Shown: positions 1 through 8,591 of the stretch, in pieces
Position numbering within the stretch: position 1 is the first letter of the stretch
How the letters are laid out: each line of letters opens with the position of its first letter
Assembly: GCA_017856455.1 (NCBI GenBank)
Contig: JAFMEZ010000019.1
Location: 1-36,992 of the forward strand
DNA length: 36,992 nucleotides
Source: Parafilimonas sp.
GTDB lineage: Bacteria > Bacteroidota > Bacteroidia > Chitinophagales > Chitinophagaceae
Reading direction: 5' to 3'
Notes under the pieces: model-generated
Seen by the model: only the letters and a program-made list of their open reading frames with translations
What the model was told of the DNA's origin: nothing
Databases searched by the model: none
Position numbers and translations under genes: made by a program

Positions 1-1667
1 ACCTGTGCCCAATCATTGAAAACTGAACTGAGGTTGTATTGTCCTTCAAATGCGTATAAATTGGTGCGATCAATGAATTTACCACCGCCTTTTGAAATAG
101 CTCTAGAACGAGATGAATCGTATATTCTGTCAAACTCAGCACTGCCAACAAGTGGACGGCCCACATCTGCAATTGAACGTGCAAATCCATGAGCTTGATT
201 TGAATTCATACCAGAGAGCATAGCGTTTAAATATGCCTGTCCGTATTGTGTGTACCAAGTAGTTGAATTTTTCCATCCCTCGTTGAAAATCCTAGTGGTA
301 ACAGTTGTGTTGTAAGATTCACCAGCATTCTCCTGAGTTGTATAAGCTCTGAGCATCCAGTTCTTACTCTTCAACTCAGCCTTGTATTGTCCCATTTTGA
401 AATTCAGCAGTGAATACCTGTCACTACCGGTATATACAGTGTTGCCGGTTCCCCAATGTCCAGCAATGATTGCTTCAACATTGTTGTTGATTTTATAATG
501 TAGCGCACCTCCTACTTTCACATTAAAAGTAGTAGGATTGGTAACTTCTTTCTCTGTGTAACCGGTTCTTGATACTGGATTTGGTGCACCAGTAATTGAA
601 TTTATATATGGAGCAAGGAATGGAGCTTGCTGTCCAATTCCGCGCAACACAAGATTCAGATCGATGGTAGTTTCATCCCCGTAGATATTCATTCCATCAT
701 AGTTTGGATCAGTTGGCCGTGTACCGTCCATTATCTTACCCAAAAATGGACCGGATCTCAAGACATTTCTATCGTCGGCTGCTAGCCAATCTTGGGCCTG
801 AACTAAGCCAGTGGTTATTTTAAATGCAAGACGATCGTTGATTTTCTTTGCATACCTAAGATCATAATTGTAATAAGGTGATGGATCACGGTATTTGCCA
901 TCAACGTGCATTACACCGTTTTTAGCTTGGAATGAAAGTCCCTGATATTTGAAGGGGTCCTTACTGTTGATCAATAAGGTTCCATTCATACCACCAGAAC
1001 CATACAATGCGGAAGATGCACCTTGCATGAGTTCCATGCTCTCTACATCCAATTCACTCAAACCGATGATGCTACCAACTGAAAAGTTCAAACCAGGTGC
1101 CTGATTATCCATCCCGTCCACAATCTGTGTAAACCTAGTATTACCACTTCCGGAGAAACCTCTGGTTGTTACTGTTTTAAAAGTTAAACTTGAAGCAACC
1201 ATGTCTACCCCTTTGAGATTCAACGCCATATCATAAAAATCAGCAGCAGCTGAATTTCTGAGTGCAGTGGTATTTAGTCGTTCAATAGAAACAGGTGATT
1301 CAATAATTCTTGTGGGAGTTCTGGTTGCAGATACAACCACTTCTTCTCCAAGTGTTGAACTAGGCTGGAGAGATACTGTTTTCAAATCACCAGCAGCTTC
1401 AACCTTTAATTCTGATAATCCAAATCCAATGGAGCTGAAAACCAAGGTTACAGGAAATTTTGTACCTGATGGCACCAATAGCCTAAAATTTCCTTTGTTA
1501 TCGGTAAAAGTGCCTGAGGATCCATCTTTTAAAGTAACTGATGCAGATCCAATGGCTTCTCCACCCGCAGCACTTTTTACATTACCTGAAATAACCAAGT
1601 TTTGGGCTTGGGTCAATGCAGGCATAAGCAAACATAGCAATGCAATTAAGCAAGCATATCGTTTCAT
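1..1667 (-). CDS. TonB-dependent outer-membrane receptor, C-terminus cut off by the window
   Basis: Reading the minus strand from ATG at 1667 gives an open frame of 555 codons that runs off the left edge, so the barrel end is missing. It starts with a signal peptide (MKRYACLIALLCLLMPALTQAQ). A carboxypeptidase-regulatory-like beta domain follows to about residue 100, then a TonB-box-like stretch EEVVVSATR near residue 105. The plug domain contains TRGFSGSGNTR, QIVDGMDNQAPG and the typical LMQGASSALYGSGGMNGTLLI around residues 170-230, and barrel strands follow. An in-frame ATG at 1673 is the alternative start, but 1667 gives the cleaner signal peptide. By family it imports a ligand across the outer membrane using TonB energy. 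The substrate is not evident and no SusD-like partner is in view. It is divergent from purC. The plus-strand frame over 1267-1677 is a shadow of it. Confidence 0.9.
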   Translation of the reverse strand, partial: MKRYACLIALLCLLMPALTQAQNLVISGNVKSAAGGEAIGSASVTLKDGSSGTFTDNKGNFRLLVPSGTKFPVTLVFSSIGFGLSELKVEAAGDLKTVSLQPSSTLGEEVVVSATRTPTRIIESPVSIERLNTTALRNSAAADFYDMALNLKGVDMVASSLTFKTVTTRGFSGSGNTRFTQIVDGMDNQAPGLNFSVGSIIGLSELDVESMELMQGASSALYGSGGMNGTLLINSKDPFKYQGLSFQAKNGVMHVDGKYRDPSPYYNYDLRYAKKINDRLAFKITTGLVQAQDWLAADDRNVLRSGPFLGKIMDGTRPTDPNYDGMNIYGDETTIDLNLVLRGIGQQAPFLAPYINSITGAPNPVSRTGYTEKEVTNPTTFNVKVGGALHYKINNNVEAIIAGHWGTGNTVYTGSDRYSLLNFKMGQYKAELKSKNWMLRAYTTQENAGESYNTTVTTRIFNEGWKNSTTWYTQYGQAYLNAMLSGMNSNQAHGFARSIADVGRPLVGSAEFDRIYDSSRSRAISKGGGKFIDRTNLYAFEGQYNLSSVFNDWAQ

Positions 1668-1684
1668 AAGCATTTAGTTTTGAT

Positions 1685-1713
1685 CAAATTACGACAAAAT
1701 ACTGAAAATCAAA
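1685..1713 (-). promoter_or_regulatory. Putative promoter of the TonB receptor at 1667
   Basis: On the minus strand TTTG (1713-1710) is followed after 18 nt by TAATTTG (1691-1685), one base short of the Bacteroidota consensus TAnnTTTG. Predicted transcription start is about 1680, leaving roughly 10 nt before ATG 1667. Assigned by consensus matching only. Confidence 0.45.
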
Positions 1714-1761
1714 CAAGTAATTCTAGGAGCACATAAACTCACTGATTCTGAATAACTTAAA

Positions 1762-1792
1762 TTGACTAAATCGCTCATCAGATTTACTTTAG
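1762..1792 (+). promoter_or_regulatory. Putative promoter of purC
   Basis: TTG (1762-1764), 20 nt, then TACTTTAG (1785-1792), one mismatch from TAnnTTTG. The box ends only 4 nt before the purC ATG at 1797, so a transcript from it would be leaderless or nearly so. No Shine-Dalgarno sequence is present. The miaB promoter has the same 4-nt geometry. Confidence 0.4.
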
Positions 1793-1796
1793 CGTC

Positions 1797-2717
1797 ATGA
1801 AAATCTTTATGTTTCCAGGTCAAACAAATTTCTATTCTGGTAAAGTTCGTGATGTCTACACCATTGAAGATAACTTATTGGTAATGGTAGCCAGCGATCG
1901 CATTTCAGCTTTTGATGTCATCCTACCCAAACCAATTCCATTCAAGGGACAGGTATTGAATCAAATTGCAGCATACATGCTTGAAAAGACAAAAGATATT
2001 TGTCCTAATTGGTTAATTGCCGTCCCAGCCCCAAACATTACCATCGGTAAAAAATGTGAACCCTTTAAAATCGAAATGGTAGTGCGTGGAAATTTAGTTG
2101 GGCATGCTTGGAGGACTTACCAGCAGGGGAATATGTTGTGCGGACAAAAAATGCCTGACGGATTAAAAGAAAATGATTTTTTCCCCACTCCTCTTATCAC
2201 TCCATCTACAAAGGCTGCTCAGGGGCATGACGAAGACATTAGTGAAGCTGAAATAATTTCACAGGGACTGGCATCTGAAGAAGAATGGGAAATATTAAAA
2301 AAATATACGCTTGCACTTTTCGAAAGAGGTAAACAACTTGCAAAAAAACAAGGACTAATCTTGGCCGACACAAAATATGAGTTTGGAAAGCTCAATGGTG
2401 AAATAGTTTTAATGGATGAAATTCATACGCCAGACTCTTCAAGATACTTTTATGCAGAGGGATTTGAAGAAAGACAACAAAAAGGTGAAAGACAAAAACA
2501 GTTGAGTAAGGAATTTGTAAGAGAATGGCTAATCGCTAACAACTTCATGGGTAAAGAAGGACAACAAGTGCCAGAAATGACAAATGATTGGATCCAAATT
2601 ATTTCAAACAGATATATAGAACTCTACGAAAAACTTATTGGCGAAAAATTTAATCCAATAAAATTAAGTGAGGAAGAAACAGAAGAAAAGATTATTCAAA
2701 CATTGAAGAAATTATAA
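1797..2717 (+). CDS. purC: Phosphoribosylaminoimidazole-succinocarboxamide synthase (SAICAR synthetase)
   Basis: PurC joins CAIR and L-aspartate using ATP to form SAICAR in de novo purine synthesis, in the cytosol. Visible family motifs are SGKVRD (residues 14-19, nucleotide-binding loop), SDRISAFD (33-40), [12 protein letters not shown] (about 95-106) and a C-terminal region with LADTKYEFG and [10 protein letters not shown]. At 306 aa it is the long form seen in Bacteroidota and fungi rather than the roughly 237-aa E. coli form. The start at 1797 places the first motif at the usual distance. It stands alone on the plus strand between two minus-strand genes, so it is probably monocistronic. 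Its TAA abuts the stop codon of trhO with no spacer. Confidence 0.97.
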   Translation: MKIFMFPGQTNFYSGKVRDVYTIEDNLLVMVASDRISAFDVILPKPIPFKGQVLNQIAAYMLEKTKDICPNWLIAVPAPNITIGKKCEPFKIEMVVRGNLVGHAWRTYQQGNMLCGQKMPDGLKENDFFPTPLITPSTKAAQGHDEDISEAEIISQGLASEEEWEILKKYTLALFERGKQLAKKQGLILADTKYEFGKLNGEIVLMDEIHTPDSSRYFYAEGFEERQQKGERQKQLSKEFVREWLIANNFMGKEGQQVPEMTNDWIQIISNRYIELYEKLIGEKFNPIKLSEEETEEKIIQTLKKL

Positions 2718-3755
2718 TCATTTTTTCTGCGCCAATGAATCCATTCTCTTTTTGGATTTATTAAAAATATTTCGTCCTTTATCAACCCCCTGCCTGAGCC
2801 TTTTCTGTTCAGCTTCATCCATGTGAATGAATTCCTGACAAGATTGACTGCAGCAATTAGAGAGCTTTTCCCGACATTCATCACATTGAATAAAAAGCAA
2901 ATGACATGCAGCATTTGCACAATTGACATGTATATCACAGGGCTTTCCACAAATATGGCAATTAGATAAAATATCCTCTGTAATTCGCTCCCCTAGTCTT
3001 TCATCAAAAACAAAATTTTTACCAATAAAATTGTTTTCCAAATCCTGCTCTCTAACATTATTAATATAATTAATGATGCCTCCCTCTAAGTGGAAAACAT
3101 TTTTAAATCCATTGTGCAACATCCAAGCACTGGCCTTTTCACACCGAATCCCACCAGTACAATACATAATAATATTTCTTTCTTTTTCTTCGTTGAACAT
3201 TTCTGCAGCCATAGGCAATTGTTCACGAAATGTATCACTCGGAATTTCAATTGCATTTTTAAACCTTCCCACTTCAAACTCATAATGATTTCTCATGTCG
3301 ATCACCATGGTATTCGGATCTTGCACCATTTGATTGAATTCTGCAGCATTTACATACCTCCCTTTATTTTTCATTGAAAATTCAGGATCATTTATACCAT
3401 CTGCAACAATTTTATTTCTAACTTTTATATCAAGCACATAAAACGAATTGCGATTTTCATCAACCGCCTTATTCAACCTTAAATTATTCATTGCGGGCTC
3501 TGCATAAATAATTTGCTTCAGTTCTTCAAGATGGGTATCCGGACAACTTATTTGAGCATTCACGCCTTCGGCTGCAACATAAATTCTTCCCAATACATCG
3601 ATTGATTTAAATTTCTTGTACCAAATATTTCGAAATGCTTCAGGATTATCAATGGGGAAATAACAGTAAAAGGAAATTGTAGTGCGAGGAGTTTTATCCT
3701 GTAATGCTTTTTCCTTGAGCTCTTTACGAGAGACTCGATTGTGGAGTGTTGACAT
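2718..3755 (-). CDS. trhO: tRNA uridine(34) hydroxylase, rhodanese family (TrhO/YceA)
   Basis: TrhO-type proteins use O2 to form 5-hydroxyuridine at the wobble position of certain tRNAs. The layout fits: an acylphosphatase-like N-terminal domain (residues about 25-115, with AAEGVNAQIS) and a rhodanese domain (about 130-235) with VIDMRNHYEFEVGRF and the active loop YCTGGIRCEKAS (catalytic Cys199). The C-terminal tail is Cys-rich, with ten Cys between residues 266 and 306 including CHICGKPC, CDEC and CCSQSC, and probably binds zinc. At 345 aa the length is normal for the family. It follows an 87-bp gap with its own -7-like element, so it may be transcribed separately from the acylase pair upstream. 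Confidence 0.92.
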   Translation of the reverse strand: MSTLHNRVSRKELKEKALQDKTPRTTISFYCYFPIDNPEAFRNIWYKKFKSIDVLGRIYVAAEGVNAQISCPDTHLEELKQIIYAEPAMNNLRLNKAVDENRNSFYVLDIKVRNKIVADGINDPEFSMKNKGRYVNAAEFNQMVQDPNTMVIDMRNHYEFEVGRFKNAIEIPSDTFREQLPMAAEMFNEEKERNIIMYCTGGIRCEKASAWMLHNGFKNVFHLEGGIINYINNVREQDLENNFIGKNFVFDERLGERITEDILSNCHICGKPCDIHVNCANAACHLLFIQCDECREKLSNCCSQSCQEFIHMDEAEQKRLRQGVDKGRNIFNKSKKRMDSLAQKK

Positions 3756-3817
3756 AAAATGATTTTAATTCTTTATTACAGAACCCTGGTTGCAGGCCAG
3801 GCAAAATCTGAACAACA

Positions 3818-3825
3818 CAAAGATA
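3818..3825 (-). promoter_or_regulatory. Putative -7 element upstream of trhO
   Basis: On the minus strand TATCTTTG matches TAnnTTTG exactly. No clear TTTG lies 19-21 nt upstream. The predicted leader is about 55 nt and contains a weak CCTGG/CCAGG hairpin without a T-run. Confidence 0.3.
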
Positions 3826-3842
3826 AGCAAACTTAGATTGAT

Positions 3843-4193
3843 CTATTTTTTCAGCAACAATGCAAATGATCTTCCTGTTACTGCTGATATTCCTGCACTC
3901 AGTCCACCTACCACAGCAGTAATGAGCATTAAAATAATTGGATCTTCTTTTTTAACAATAAAAACTGCTACACGCTTGGCAAGGATATGATCATTTGCAT
4001 TACTTATAAAATATGCAAAAAGCCCCCAAAACAGTGCTACACCAATAAACACTGAAACAAAGCTTAGAATCCTTTTCTGAGGAATAGAATAACCGATAAT
4101 CAACCCAACAATCATAATCGACCACCAAGGAAGAAATAATCCAGTTGCGTATGAAAGTAAAGCGCTTAAAATGATTGAAGCTAAAAATTTCAT
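3843..4193 (-). CDS. Small polytopic membrane protein of unknown function
   Basis: A 116-aa hydrophobic protein that I do not recognise. About four membrane segments are visible: residues 4-20, 24-38, 44-66 and 86-112. Short polar links separate them, the longest being SNANDHILAKRVAVFIVKKEDP (about 65-86). It has no signal peptidase site and ends in a basic LLLKK tail. It begins 11 bp after the stop of the penicillin-acylase-family gene and is almost certainly cotranscribed with it. No promoter-like element separates the two. The layout suggests a real membrane protein rather than a shadow frame, because the opposite strand has no plausible gene. Function is unknown. Confidence 0.75.
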   Translation of the reverse strand: MKFLASIILSALLSYATGLFLPWWSIMIVGLIIGYSIPQKRILSFVSVFIGVALFWGLFAYFISNANDHILAKRVAVFIVKKEDPIILMLITAVVGGLSAGISAVTGRSFALLLKK

Positions 4194-4204
4194 TGTATTT
4201 AATT

Positions 4205-6646
4205 TTATGAAGCTGGATTAAAACTCATTGTCCATTTTATTTGTTCTGATGATGTATCTGAACTTTGCATGAAAAAGATTTTATAATACTCTCCCTTTGC
4301 CCAAGTATCAATAAAATTATCATAAAACTTACTTCCTGGATTTCCACTTTGTCCACCTGGATATACTGCATGCGCATTGATAGGTTGCGTCATTTCAATG
4401 ACCATACGCCAACTTGGCCCATGATCATGTTGTGTTGCGTTGACAATTCCATTTCCACCACCATTTAATATTCCAGATCTTGCAAATGGCATTGCATTGG
4501 TCTTCAGCAGATGATAAACGGTTGTGTTTTTATACTTTGCCCACTCAAGCTTCCCTTCATTTTCCAGTTTGCTTAAATTGACAACTGCTTTTTTTAATGC
4601 AGATGTAACTTGATAATGCAAATCTTCAAACTCAGCTGTATTTCTATTGTCGATGAATCTGAAGGCTGAATCTTTGGTGAGCGCTTCTAGAAGCACAAAC
4701 TTCTCCGGCCGAACAAGTGGGATTTTTGCTTGTTGAAGATCATCCAAGAATATATTGTTATAGAGGGAATCCCACCATGCATTAAAACAAGTGACGCCCT
4801 TTTCTGTTGGATCATTCATCAAATTCCAACTTTCGATGATTTGAAGATAACCTGACGCTTCAGATGAAAGCTCATTTCGATTGACATATTTACTTAAAAT
4901 AGGTCGAGCCAATTCTGCAAATACATTGTAATTGTCATTCTGAAGGGCTTTCATATCTTCAACCGTGATATTTGTCATTGCATCCAAACGCTTGTTGATT
5001 GTTATTGCACGATAAACCTCATAACTGCCAGGAATAAAATAGGGATAAGTAGAATCAGTCGGTCTTTGGTTGGCACTGCTTACATATCCACTTGCTGGAT
5101 TTAAGGCATGTGGATTTTCTTCCATTGGTATATACCCTTTCCACATGTAACTACTGTCATAACCAGGCATCACGAATAAACCTTGACCTTTCCATCTCAA
5201 AGGAAATGTTGCTTGTTGCCAAAGTGCAATATCTCCAGTATGAGAGGCAAAAATCATATTCTGTCCTGGTACATTGAAATAACTAATGGCATGATGATAA
5301 TCCTCATAATTCTTTGCTCTGTTTAAAAGCAACCACATTTTGAGAATATTTGAAGTGTCGTGTGCAACCCATCTCAAAGCATATGCCTTTTCGTTTGACA
5401 GATCATTTTTAAAACTTTTATCATAAATCACCGGACCAAAAACAGTGTAGGCTACAGTATCAAGGATCTCATTGGAACCTTTTACTTTAATTTTTTCAAC
5501 TCTTTGTGTGGCATTTTTCCATTCACCATTAAACCAATAGGCAGATTTGGATTCATCTTGAAATTTGATTTCGTAATAATCTTTTACATCTCTTCCTGCA
5601 TTGGTAAATCCAAATGCAATGCTGTCATTAAATCCAATGACCACTCCAGGTAATCCAGGGAAAGAAACGCCATATGAATTATAGGCCTTGGTATGCAACT
5701 GAATTTCAAACCATATTGAAGGAAGGGTGAGTCCCAAGTGCGGATCATTACTTAAAATCGGTTTTCCACTTTGGGTTCTGCTACCAGAAACTGCCCAATT
5801 ATTACTTCCATTGGATGGATTTGGTTTGAAATCTTGAGTAAAATGGATTGAATCATTTCTTTTGAAGTAAACTGAATCAGCATCTGCAGGTGGAATTAAA
5901 TCAGCTAAAGGTTTTGCATAAGCAGTTCCTTTGGCGATAACTGGGTATAAAGAATCTGCAAGCTCTGGATAAAGTAATTTGAAATTTTCCTCACCAAGAA
6001 CTTTTAATGCATTTGTATACTCCAAGTCTTTATCATAACCAGCCAATGTATAGGTCATCTGCTTAGTGAATAAAGCAGATTTTAGGTTGCTCCATTTCTC
6101 TGGTTTATACCCCAACAGTTTATATTCAATAGGGAGTTTTGCAGTATTTAGTGTAGAGATATATGCATTGATGCCATTGGTATATGCATCCAAGGCATGC
6201 TTGGTAGAATCATCTTTTTCCATGGCTGACAATGCATTTTCAGCAGCAAAGACCATTCCCATTCTTCTTTGATTTCTATCAAAAGGTATAGCCTTGTCTC
6301 CTACAAACTCACTCAAGCGACCAGCTGCAGCAAATGTTTGAAATTCCATCTGCCATAATCTAAATTTTGCATGCAAATACCCCTGAACGAAATAGGCATC
6401 ATTCTCATCTTCAGCAAAAATATGAGGCACCAATCGATCATCTAAGTATACATCTACTTTTCCGTTGATTCCTTTTACATTCAGGTTTTCACTGAAGTCA
6501 TAATCAACAGGTTCTGCATTTTGCCAAATACCTTCTTGAACACTCAAGAATGATCCCATTGGGATTGGTAATAATTCTCTTGTGTTTAGTACATAAAAAA
6601 GTGATGCATTAATAAGCAGACTTATGGCAAAAATGAAATATTTCAT
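4205..6646 (-). CDS. Penicillin acylase family Ntn-hydrolase, exported
   Basis: An N-terminal nucleophile amidase of 813 aa. After an N-terminal hydrophobic segment (residues 2-20) comes the alpha-chain region, with VDVYLDDRLVPHIFAEDENDAYFVQGYLHAKFRLWQMEF split over residues 64-102. The autoprocessing site is at NGSNNWAVSGSRT, which makes Ser281 the predicted nucleophile and first residue of the beta chain. SNDPHLGL (about 299-306) and the C-terminal YPGGQSGNPGS are typical beta-chain motifs. The family cleaves amide bonds of beta-lactams, acyl-homoserine lactones or other acylated amines; the natural substrate cannot be read from sequence. Expected location is periplasmic, as a heterodimer. 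It is followed by the small membrane protein at 3843-4193. Confidence 0.93.
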   Translation of the reverse strand: MKYFIFAISLLINASLFYVLNTRELLPIPMGSFLSVQEGIWQNAEPVDYDFSENLNVKGINGKVDVYLDDRLVPHIFAEDENDAYFVQGYLHAKFRLWQMEFQTFAAAGRLSEFVGDKAIPFDRNQRRMGMVFAAENALSAMEKDDSTKHALDAYTNGINAYISTLNTAKLPIEYKLLGYKPEKWSNLKSALFTKQMTYTLAGYDKDLEYTNALKVLGEENFKLLYPELADSLYPVIAKGTAYAKPLADLIPPADADSVYFKRNDSIHFTQDFKPNPSNGSNNWAVSGSRTQSGKPILSNDPHLGLTLPSIWFEIQLHTKAYNSYGVSFPGLPGVVIGFNDSIAFGFTNAGRDVKDYYEIKFQDESKSAYWFNGEWKNATQRVEKIKVKGSNEILDTVAYTVFGPVIYDKSFKNDLSNEKAYALRWVAHDTSNILKMWLLLNRAKNYEDYHHAISYFNVPGQNMIFASHTGDIALWQQATFPLRWKGQGLFVMPGYDSSYMWKGYIPMEENPHALNPASGYVSSANQRPTDSTYPYFIPGSYEVYRAITINKRLDAMTNITVEDMKALQNDNYNVFAELARPILSKYVNRNELSSEASGYLQIIESWNLMNDPTEKGVTCFNAWWDSLYNNIFLDDLQQAKIPLVRPEKFVLLEALTKDSAFRFIDNRNTAEFEDLHYQVTSALKKAVVNLSKLENEGKLEWAKYKNTTVYHLLKTNAMPFARSGILNGGGNGIVNATQHDHGPSWRMVIEMTQPINAHAVYPGGQSGNPGSKFYDNFIDTWAKGEYYKIFFMQSSDTSSEQIKWTMSFNPAS

Positions 6647-6711
6647 AATAAATTGAATAGACTAAAGTTAATCAAAATATCTTCTGAATAAAGACTGTAT
6701 AGAAAGTTGAA

Positions 6712-7686
6712 TCAGGAGAAATATTCAATTTCAGCTGAAAAATCTAGTGAAGGGAAACGTTTTGCCAGCTCTTTTGCAATCAAATGGAATTTCTGTCGAA
6801 ACTTAAGATGATCTTGTGATTGAGGATGAAGGGGTCGATGTTTGACTGCTTGCAGCAACTGATTTACCTCTTTCATTGCCTCTTGGGTTTTGCCTTCAAT
6901 ACAAGATGAAACAAATTTTTCCCATACATATTGCGTAGCGAGATAATTTGGATGAACCATATCTTCTGCATAAAAACGATAATCCCTTAAATCATCAATA
7001 ATCAACTCGTAGGAAGGGAAATAAAATACTGTTGGATTCACTTTACAGATCAAGTCGATTGCATGCAACAGTACCGCTTTACTTCTATTATTCTCTATCA
7101 ATCCATCCCTAAGGTGTCTCACCGGACTAACCGTCAATACAACATTGATATCTGGATTGAACTCTTTTAAACGAAGTAAAAATTGGTTATACCGATCTTT
7201 CAACTCATTTGGATCTAATAAATATCGATGGAATTGATCTGCTGGAATTTTATGGCAATTGGCTACAATACCTTTCGCCTGATGATCATAAACAAAAGAG
7301 GATCCTAAGGTGATAAATAACCAGTTCGCATGTTTTAAAAACTTATGAGCATCCTTTATTTGCTGGTTCATTCCTGCAATTGCCATTGCTTTGTGCTCAT
7401 GACTAAAATGCGAATGGAAGTCCCAATGATGCCATAAACTCTGATGCATAAAAAGTTCATCCTCATTAACTGACTTCAAATCGATACAATCATTCAAAGC
7501 ATTCAAAATACTGATTGGATTAAATAGAATGCCATGTGAATTTTGGAAGGCATTGAACTTATGAGCATGGAAACGCTCATATAAATGACTGGTAAAACAT
7601 GATCCGATTAAAAAGATCTGATCTCCATATTTGATTTTATGATGAAAGCCAGTAGGATTTAATTCTAAATGAAAATCAACCGCCAT
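6712..7686 (-). CDS. GSCFA-domain protein (SGNH-hydrolase-like)
   Basis: The name-giving motif appears as FLIGSCFTSHLYERF (GSCF at residues 28-31), followed by SHGILFNPISI. Other family-like blocks are ITLGSSFVYD (about 125-134), LTVSPVRHLRDG (184-195) and AEDMVHPNYLATQYVW (from 240). Ser29 with Asp242 and His245 would fit an SGNH-type Ser/Asp/His triad, so a lipase/esterase-like activity is plausible, but no substrate is known to me for this family. At 324 aa it is of normal size, with no signal peptide seen. It begins one base after the rlmB stop and must be cotranscribed, perhaps translationally coupled, with rlmB. Confidence 0.88.
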   Translation of the reverse strand: MAVDFHLELNPTGFHHKIKYGDQIFLIGSCFTSHLYERFHAHKFNAFQNSHGILFNPISILNALNDCIDLKSVNEDELFMHQSLWHHWDFHSHFSHEHKAMAIAGMNQQIKDAHKFLKHANWLFITLGSSFVYDHQAKGIVANCHKIPADQFHRYLLDPNELKDRYNQFLLRLKEFNPDINVVLTVSPVRHLRDGLIENNRSKAVLLHAIDLICKVNPTVFYFPSYELIIDDLRDYRFYAEDMVHPNYLATQYVWEKFVSSCIEGKTQEAMKEVNQLLQAVKHRPLHPQSQDHLKFRQKFHLIAKELAKRFPSLDFSAEIEYFS

Positions 7687-7687
7687 A

Positions 7688-8434
7688 TTAGTTTTTCAGT
7701 TTCAGTCTTTGTTTTGAAGCTTCAAAAAGAATTATACCCGCTGCAACGCCAACGTTGAAAGAATCAAAATCTCCTTGCATGGGAATGGTAAATTTCACAT
7801 CTACAGCCTTACTGATATAAGGTTGAATTCCCTTGTCCTCACTTCCCATAACAATACATGAAGGTTTTTCAAAATCGACTTGTAACAAATTGATATTACT
7901 TTTCATTTCAGCACTACATACTTGAATACCATTAAGATGTAATGTATCGACTGCTTTTAATAAAGAGGAAACCCTTGAAACCATGATTTTTTGCAATGCA
8001 CCAGCAGACGACTTTAATGCTTCCTCATTAAATGCCCCAATACCTTTATCAGGTATGATCATGCATTGTGCGCCACAACAAAGTGAAGTTCGAGCAATTG
8101 CTCCTATGTTTCTAACGTCGGTAATACCATCCAGCATGATAAAAAGAGGTGTTTCTCCCCTTGAAACAACATGGTCAATAACATCCTGTAATTCGTGATA
8201 CTGAATAATACTATTTATCCCAATCACACCCTGATGATTTGAGCGCGTTATGGAATGCAATTTTTCAATGGGCACAATGTTTATCGGAATTTGTAAACGC
8301 TGAGACAGCATTCTGATCTCATCGATGATATCACCTCCAATATTTTTCTGAATAAAGATTCTTTCTAATTGTTGCCCATCCCGTAATGCCTCTATCACAG
8401 GTTGCCTTCCAATTATGTTAGTCGATTTTCTCAT
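7688..8434 (-). CDS. rlmB: TrmH/SpoU-family rRNA 2'-O-methyltransferase (RlmB-like)
   Basis: RlmB-type enzymes use SAM to 2'-O-methylate a guanosine in 23S rRNA (G2251 in E. coli). The protein has the N-terminal substrate-binding domain (IIGRQPVIEALRDG, residues 7-20) and the C-terminal trefoil-knot SPOUT domain. The latter carries motif 1 DVRNIGAIARTS (106-117), motif 2 VMGSEDKGI (195-203) and motif 3 IPMQGDFDSFNVGVAAGI (217-234). At 248 aa the length is right. The family also includes tRNA TrmH and antibiotic-resistance methylases, so the exact target rests on overall similarity. Its leader contains a 9-bp inverted repeat (8473-8508), and the metK terminator lies just upstream. Confidence 0.88.
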   Translation of the reverse strand: MRKSTNIIGRQPVIEALRDGQQLERIFIQKNIGGDIIDEIRMLSQRLQIPINIVPIEKLHSITRSNHQGVIGINSIIQYHELQDVIDHVVSRGETPLFIMLDGITDVRNIGAIARTSLCCGAQCMIIPDKGIGAFNEEALKSSAGALQKIMVSRVSSLLKAVDTLHLNGIQVCSAEMKSNINLLQVDFEKPSCIVMGSEDKGIQPYISKAVDVKFTIPMQGDFDSFNVGVAAGIILFEASKQRLKLKN

Positions 8435-8472
8435 TATAGTTCATTTGACATCATCATCAACTTAATTTTAAA

Positions 8473-8508
8473 CATTATAGATGCATTAATTAGATTTTTT
8501 CTATAATG
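8473..8508. repeat. Perfect 9-bp inverted repeat in the rlmB leader
   Basis: Arms CATTATAGA (8473-8481) and TCTATAATG (8500-8508) are exact reverse complements, separated by an 18-nt AT-rich spacer. It lies 39-74 nt upstream of the rlmB start and downstream of the metK terminator. It could be an operator or a leader hairpin. It is AT-rich, so coincidence is possible. Confidence 0.5.
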
Positions 8509-8546
8509 ACTAAACCATCGTCAATGGATATACCTTAAAAATAAAT

Positions 8547-8569
8547 AAACCCTCCAATATGGAGGGTTT
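8547..8569 (-). terminator. Rho-independent terminator of metK
   Basis: Read on the minus strand: AAACCCTCC, a 5-nt loop ATATT, GGAGGGTTT, then a T-rich run. This gives a 9-bp perfect stem about 20 nt beyond the metK stop. It closes the GT5-like / DUF4270 / metK unit. Confidence 0.85.
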
Positions 8570-8591
8570 AATCTTATAAATTGGGATTTAT

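Noticed and set aside
1267-1677. 136-aa plus-strand frame
   Set aside because: It lies wholly antisense to the N-terminus of the TonB receptor, which has a signal peptide and plug motifs; the plus frame has no recognisable features.
3780-3805. Hairpin CCTGG/CCAGG in front of trhO as terminator
   Set aside because: The stem is only 5 bp and no T-run follows on either strand.
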